From: Actinomucor elegans
Lineage: Eukaryota > Mucoromycota > Mucoromycetes > Mucorales > Mucoraceae
NCBI GenBank assembly: GCA_026027325.1
Contig: JAMSLZ010000005.1
Coordinates: 1,798,001-1,862,000, forward strand
Direction: 5' to 3'
Length of the DNA: 64,000 bases
A model generated the notes under the pieces. It saw only the letters and a list, made by a program, of their open reading frames with translations, did no database searches and was not told where the DNA came from. The position numbers and the translations under genes were made by a program. Shown piece by piece: positions 59,583-64,000 of the stretch. The first letter of the stretch is position 1. The number at the start of each line of letters is the position of its first letter.

Positions 59583-60009
59583 AATACTACGTCGATTCTT
59601 TGTCTTTAATATGTCTCATGTCCTATAGAACGTTTGGTTAATTCTATCTATTAGGATACCTTTGGGAATCATATCTTTTGGTGGTGGTCGTTCTATGATA
59701 ATTAGTTCTAGAGGACAAGCTTTTTAAATCAAGTAAAACCCTTCAAATGATAACAATTGCTTTTATCATTTTTTCAATAAAATTATATCAGTGTAAGCAG
59801 ATAGCCAAATATAGTTATAAACAAAATACTTCCTTGCGCGTACCAGAGTCGATGTCTAATATATTGATACAAAAGCTTCGCATCCTCCAGACCTAGATTC
59901 CAAAAGAGGGAGTACTGGAGCTCGACTGTATGAATGAAATGTCTGGAATTTGTGAAATATATATAGATATATATTTATATTGCTTTCCTAGCTAAACAAA
60001 GGTTTCAGT

Positions 60010-60069
60010 AGATGCAACAGCTCATTGTGAGTATGAAAATCTGACTAACATCGGCTAAGAGATCTGTTG
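60010..60069 (+). repeat. dispersed repeat, copy 11
   Basis: AGATGCAACAGCTCATTGTG and AGTATGAAAATCTG, then ACTAACATCGGCTAAGAGAT and CTGTTG. Confidence 0.55.
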
Positions 60070-60960
60070 ATCTATAAGTTTCATATGAAGCTATATTTAA
60101 ATTAAACCCTTTGATAAAAAAGACATTATTCTCACAACACCCCCAGCCAATTCATTTCCTTAATAAATACAATAGTTTATTTTGAACATGTAATAGCCAT
60201 CATATATGATATTGGACTAGATTGATTCATGTTTAAATATGGCCCAATTTCAGAAAAAAAAAACCCAAGGATACAACCTTAGACTTAAATTTTTGAGGCT
60301 TGCTTTTAGAAATACATGAGCTATTATCGCATTTAAAAAGTCAAAAAAACAGTTGTTCATCAAAGCAAGTTTTTTGGATTTAATAAAAGACAAAATATAC
60401 ATAGTATCTTTAATGCATAGTTTAACTTTACGCAAACTTTGTTAAAGCACTTACTGTGCACAAGGGCATGTTTGTTAATTGATTCAAAGGATCCCTGCTT
60501 GGCTATTCGCGCCGCCAAAACTATTGAATTGCAACTATTCTATCAAAAAATCTGGTTAAACCTTTTCATCATCAGTTTTCGAAATAAAATTTCTCAATAA
60601 GCTTAAATCGACTTTTGAATAATAGAAATATTCTGGCATGCTAAAAGCTAACAATGCATATATATAAAAATAAAACTTTCCTTCAATTGACAGAGTTATT
60701 TTGATGAATAACTGATTTTTCTAACTATCTTTAATGCGCCCTGGATCTGCGCGTAACGCACGATAAAAATACAAGTATGTATTTGTATGCTTTTGCATAC
60801 TTGCGATTTACGATACTAATGTTTTAAGCCATAATAACCCCTTCCTCAAGCTTCACAAAAAAAAATTCATTTTCGAAAATGTGAACCCAGGAGTATAAGT
60901 TATAGAGGGCAGTTTTTTTTTCTTCGAAAATTGTCATTTCTATTATTATTTCTACATCTT

Positions 60961-61006
60961 TCGACCAATCTTGATCTAATGTCGCATTCGCTGTTGTTGC
61001 ATGTTC
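60961..61006 (-). repeat. dispersed repeat, copy 12 (inverted)
   Basis: The minus strand reads GAACATGCAACAACAGCGA, ATGCGACATTAGATCAAG and ATTGGTCGA, a good match to copy 3. Confidence 0.55.
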
Positions 61007-61120
61007 AAAATAAGTTTTTGTATTTACTGTAATCTCTGTTAGATTAAACTATCAAAAATATATTATACATGAATGATCTGTATTACATAGATTTCGTGGT
61101 AAACTTGATCAATGATTTTA

Positions 61121-61154
61121 GATCTTTGCCGATCCCGACTCAATTTCACATTAG
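61121..61154 (-). repeat. dispersed repeat, copy 13 (inverted)
   Basis: The minus strand reads CTAATGTGAAATTGAGTCG then GGATCGGCAAAGATC. Confidence 0.5.
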
Positions 61155-61601
61155 TAATTAATATTCAAAATAGATATTTACATCTACCAAGCCATTTGTT
61201 TTGCATAGTTCGATTGCAATAATGGTTATGGATGGTTCGTGATATTTCTGACAAGCATTATCCAAAACCATTTCCAACTCTTACATGCTTACTCTTTTAG
61301 CAAGAAGTATGTGTGTAACCATTATGACTTTATGCATCTCTTATATACAGCAGAAGCTATAATCAGTTGTAGTAGAAATACCGAATACAAGTATTTTTAA
61401 TCCAGAGCAGATCAGTTCCAACTTGAAAATAATTGAAATATGGACCACTATCTCTCTTTTTTTTTTTCGCTTATCGGATTGCCAATGACCCTGCTTCCTG
61501 GATAAGCAATAGCGGCTCTCCAATCTTTATTAGGTTGCCTTGTTTAACAGTTACCTTTGCTATTCTTTCTTTTTTCTCTTCTTGTAGAGATTAGTTATTT
61601 C

Positions 61602-62229
61602 ATGAGCAGCATGTCAACTTTTAATACGCTTATAACGCAACTAAAAGGTACCTTGTCTATAGAAAGTAGTCATCCTTCACTCTAATTACTTTGCTTTGAC
61701 ATAGACAATCCCATAAACTGGGCATTAACAGCAGTAAAAAAAAAAAAAAAAAAATAGAAAAACACGATACAAAAGCAGAACTGATATATATTGATATCCC
61801 TCCCTTTTTTTTTGTACCTTAGATCCTGATTTATATGCTACGTTACTTTACAATCTCAAATAAACCGCCTCATATTCCAGCAAAGCATCCCGAAGTTTTT
61901 GTCTTTAAAAGTTATACACCTCTTGATCTTTTACCATATGATGGTAAGAATGATAGTCGTATCTTGATGGGCGTCAATGGATCAGTTTATGATGTGACTC
62001 TAGGAAGAAACTTTTATGGGCCTGGTAAGCTAGAATATCAAGAAAAATGGAACAAAGAGCTAGATGTTAGTATGACATGTAGGTAGTTCATATGCAAATT
62101 TTGCTGGCCGCGACGCTTCACGTGGATTAGCAAAGAATTCATTTGATGCAGACATGATGGTTGATCCACATGGACCTATTGATAAACTAGAGGATTTAGA
62201 TGCAAGCGACTGGGAAAGCTTAAGAGAAT

Positions 62230-62271
<42 letters not shown>

Positions 62272-62360
62272 TCCAAAATTATTAACGCGTTATTATATTG
62301 TAGGAGAGCCTCTTTGCTAGTAAATATCTCTTTGTAGGTAAACTGATTGAAAATCAATAA
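61602..62360 (+). CDS. DAP1: Dap1/PGRMC-type cytochrome b5-like haem protein
   Basis: Five exons (61602-61647, 61705-61733, 61823-62024, 62083-62231, 62304-62360) give 160 residues. The first two short exons (46 and 29 nt) supply the N-terminus MSSMSTFNTLITQLKDNPIN. With exon 3 they form one membrane helix (WALTAILIYMLRYFTI). The haem-binding domain follows: FVFKSYTPLDLLPYDGKNDS, ILMGVNGSVYDVTLGRNFYG (haem-ligand Tyr in VYDV), PGSSYANFAGRDASRGLAKN. The Tyr-x-x-Phe-x-G-x-Asp-Ala-Ser block is typical of PGRMC/Dap1. In yeast Dap1 binds and supports cytochrome P450 enzymes such as Erg11, so ergosterol synthesis in the ER is the likely role. Intron 4 opens with GT plus 35 A; intron 2 with GT plus about 19 A. 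The stop is 27 bp from the convergent decarboxylase gene. Confidence 0.92.
62234..62268 (+). repeat. poly-A tract (35) in Dap1 intron 4
   Basis: A homopolymer beginning right after the GT donor (62232-62233), filling half of the 72-nt intron. Confidence 0.9.
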
Positions 62361-62387
62361 AAAAAAAGAGTATGTGTCTTTATTGTT

Positions 62388-63747
62388 TTAAATGGACCCT
62401 TCTTTCACTTGTAATTTAAACCAATCTACTGTTTCTTGTAATCCCTGTTTCACTGAGAATCCAGGTTCCCAACCAAGATACTTTTTAGCTCTGGTAATAT
62501 CAGGCTTACGTTTCTTGGGGTCATCTAATGCGGCAGGTAATATCTTGATATCGACGCTTTCTGGTGATAACGGAGGTTGCAAAACCATTTCTCGAATCAT
62601 GTCTGCAAAGTTTTTAATGGTATATTCTTCTGGATTGCCCAAATTAACTGGTTCACTGTAATTTCTGTTCATCAACAAGATTAAACCATCCACCAAATCG
62701 TGAACGTATTGAAATGATCTTGTTTGTTCTCCATCACCGTATAGCGTCAATGATTCGCCTTTTATAGCTTGCATAATAAAATTACTCACTACTCTTCCAT
62801 CAGCTGGTGACATTCTAGGCCCTATTGGATCAATTGTGTTAGTGAAATGCCAAGCAAAATATCTATTATTTTATGATCTATATTTACCAAAAGTACTATT
62901 TAAATAGTAAGTAAGAATCATATCATGATCTAATTGAAATAAACTTACTTGAAAATACGTGCTACACGTACATCTACATCGTTCTGTCTCATGTAAGCAT
63001 AAGTTAATGTTTCAGCAATACGTTTGCCTTCATCATAACAAGCCCTTGGGCCAATTGGGTTCACATGGCCCCAATAAGTTTCTTTTTGAGGATGTTCTTC
63101 GGGGTCACCATATACCTCTATAATATAAATAAGTGAGTCATCATTCCACACTGACTTAATTATTCTATTCAACCTGAAGTCGAAGTAAGTAAAAACCTAG
63201 CCTTTGTACGTTTAGCAAGGCCTAGCATATTAATAGTGCCCATCACGCTGGTTTTCACTGTCTTTGTTGGATTATATTGATAATGGGGTGGTGAAGCAGG
63301 GCACGCTAAATGATAGATTTGAGACACTTCGATCATGAACGGATCCACTACATCGTGACGTACAAGTTCAAAATGAGGATGTCCTATCCAGTGCTGTACA
63401 TTGCGTTTAGCACCTGTAAAGAAATTGTCCAACACGATTACTTCGTGACCCATCCACATGAGTCTGTCGACTAAATGAGAACCAACAAAGCCTGCACCAC
63501 CTGTGACCAAGATACGCTTACGTTCCGAAGGCCTAAGTTGTTTTACTGGGGGAAATGCTGCAATGGTTTTGTAAATGACCAGTCCTTTATCTTCGTCAAT
63601 ATCTCGATCGTTTATTTGTTTGGGAAGGTATAAATCACGCAAGTATTCCAGGTCTGCGTCTGAACCAACAGAGGTATGACCGACACGTGTAACGAATGCT
63701 TTAGTGGCGGCGGTGGTTGGGGAATGTTCAAGGTTATGGGTAGTCAT
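62388..63747 (-). CDS. UXS1: UDP-glucuronate decarboxylase (UDP-xylose synthase)
   Basis: Four exons (63747-63174, 63117-62949, 62895-62888, 62821-62388) give 394 residues. Exon 3 is an 8-nt micro-exon that rebuilds the conserved [19 protein letters not shown]. The SDR fold has the NAD-binding [19 protein letters not shown]. The catalytic region contains LLTSTSEVYGD and [14 protein letters not shown] (Tyr-x-x-x-Lys). The C-terminal substrate-binding blocks are [20 protein letters not shown] and [13 protein letters not shown]. The enzyme decarboxylates UDP-glucuronic acid to UDP-xylose in Golgi or cytosol. About 80 residues precede the fold with no membrane helix, so a soluble enzyme is likely. 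UDP-glucuronate is also the precursor of the glucuronan-type wall polymers common in this group, so this enzyme would sit at a branch point. Confidence 0.95.
62888..62895 (-). other. 8-nt micro-exon of UXS1
   Basis: The minus-strand TACTTTTG is flanked by an AG acceptor (TTTAAATAG) and a GTAAAT donor. Joined as AA-TACTTTTG-GG it gives Asn-Thr-Phe-Gly, which the family requires at this place. Without it the frame is lost. Confidence 0.85.
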
Positions 63748-64000
63748 TAAGGTATGAATAATATGAAAATGTAAAATGCTAAATTATGAGAAAAGAAAAC
63801 AGAAAAAGAAAAACCGCCAAAGAAAACGAGTTTTTTTTATAGAAAAATGATGTCCGCCCTCAACGCGGGGTTTATTGTTTCATAAGCGTGATCCCCTTGA
63901 CACCCATTTATTAAAACTTTATTAACTCAATTACTTGGTCATATAGGCTTATTTCAAAGACATAACTCCTAATATAAAATTATTTATTACATTTCAAGTA
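63748..64000. promoter_or_regulatory. UXS1 upstream region, cut by the window edge
   Basis: A short A-rich leader and a CGCC/GCGG-containing segment (63851-63875). No further gene starts before the window ends. Confidence 0.35.

Larger units (their letters stand above)
59583..61601. other. gene-poor gap with dispersed repeats
   Basis: About 2 kb of AT-rich DNA with three repeat copies (60010-60069 +, 60961-61006 -, 61121-61154 -). I see no supportable gene. The right end is the Dap1-like promoter (T-rich tract 61564-61585). Confidence 0.5.

Noticed and set aside
1..64000. tRNA, rRNA, CRISPR or biosynthetic-cluster signals
   Set aside because: Reading both strands by eye I found no cloverleaf with A and B boxes, no regular spacer array and no set of functionally linked biosynthetic genes. 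A covariance-model scan would be needed to exclude small RNAs.

Overview
This window is nuclear DNA from a fungus, most likely an early-diverging Mucoromycota species (Mucorales-like). The evidence is AT-rich sequence with long intergenic gaps; genes broken by many short GT-AG introns (about 48-85 nt, rarely longer); and fungal protein types such as chitin synthase, Dma-type FHA-RING, Mrp51 and a 458-residue EF-1alpha with C-ending codon choice. A UDP-glucuronate decarboxylase also fits this group, whose walls are rich in glucuronic acid polymers. The species is not determined.

Layout. 1-6.3 kb: the 3' end of an unidentified gene, then a complete WDR59/Mtc5 gene (GATOR2/SEACAT, TORC1 signalling) on the minus strand. 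7.0-9.1 kb: a small gene relic, then RAD52. 9.4-12.9 kb: an intronless copper P-type ATPase. 13.3-14.5 kb: adenosine kinase (-). 14.5-16.8 kb: gene-poor with dispersed repeats. 16.8-21.4 kb: BRX1 (-) and a YND1-type Golgi apyrase (-). 21.4-25.7 kb: gene-poor, with a decayed lineage-specific gene. 25.7-30.8 kb: an SLC35F-type transporter (+) convergent with gamma-tubulin complex component 3 (-). 30.8-32.9 kb: repeat-bearing gap. 32.9-35.7 kb: chitin synthase. 37-41.2 kb: SH3-RasGEF (Cdc25-like). 41.2-43.5 kb: gap with two repeat copies. 43.6-45.2 kb: TEF1. 46.3-48.4 kb: pyruvate kinase (-). 49.1-50.1 kb: RWDD1/Gir2. 50.8-52.9 kb: RCC1-repeat protein (+) convergent with Mrp51-like mitoribosomal protein (-). 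53.4-54.5 kb: FHA-RING ligase. 55.2-57.3 kb: unknown small protein (+) convergent with an MMT-type cation diffusion facilitator (-). 57.8-59.1 kb: two gene relics. 59.3 kb: small acidic protein. 59.6-61.6 kb: repeat-bearing gap. 61.6-63.7 kb: Dap1/PGRMC-type haem protein (+) convergent with UDP-glucuronate decarboxylase (-).

The genes are mostly unrelated housekeeping functions with no operon logic. I found no defence system, CRISPR array, biosynthetic cluster or convincing tRNA. What the genes do not explain is mainly (i) a dispersed degenerate repeat of about 70 bp, present in at least 13 copies on both strands and confined to gene-poor gaps; (ii) remnants of decayed genes in the same kind of gaps; and (iii) unusual exon and intron structure: an 8-nt micro-exon, a 7-nt first coding exon, and introns whose 5' splice site runs straight into 30-35 A. 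Exon boundaries were assigned by hand from splice signals, reading-frame phase and family conservation; every model given in full sums to whole codons.
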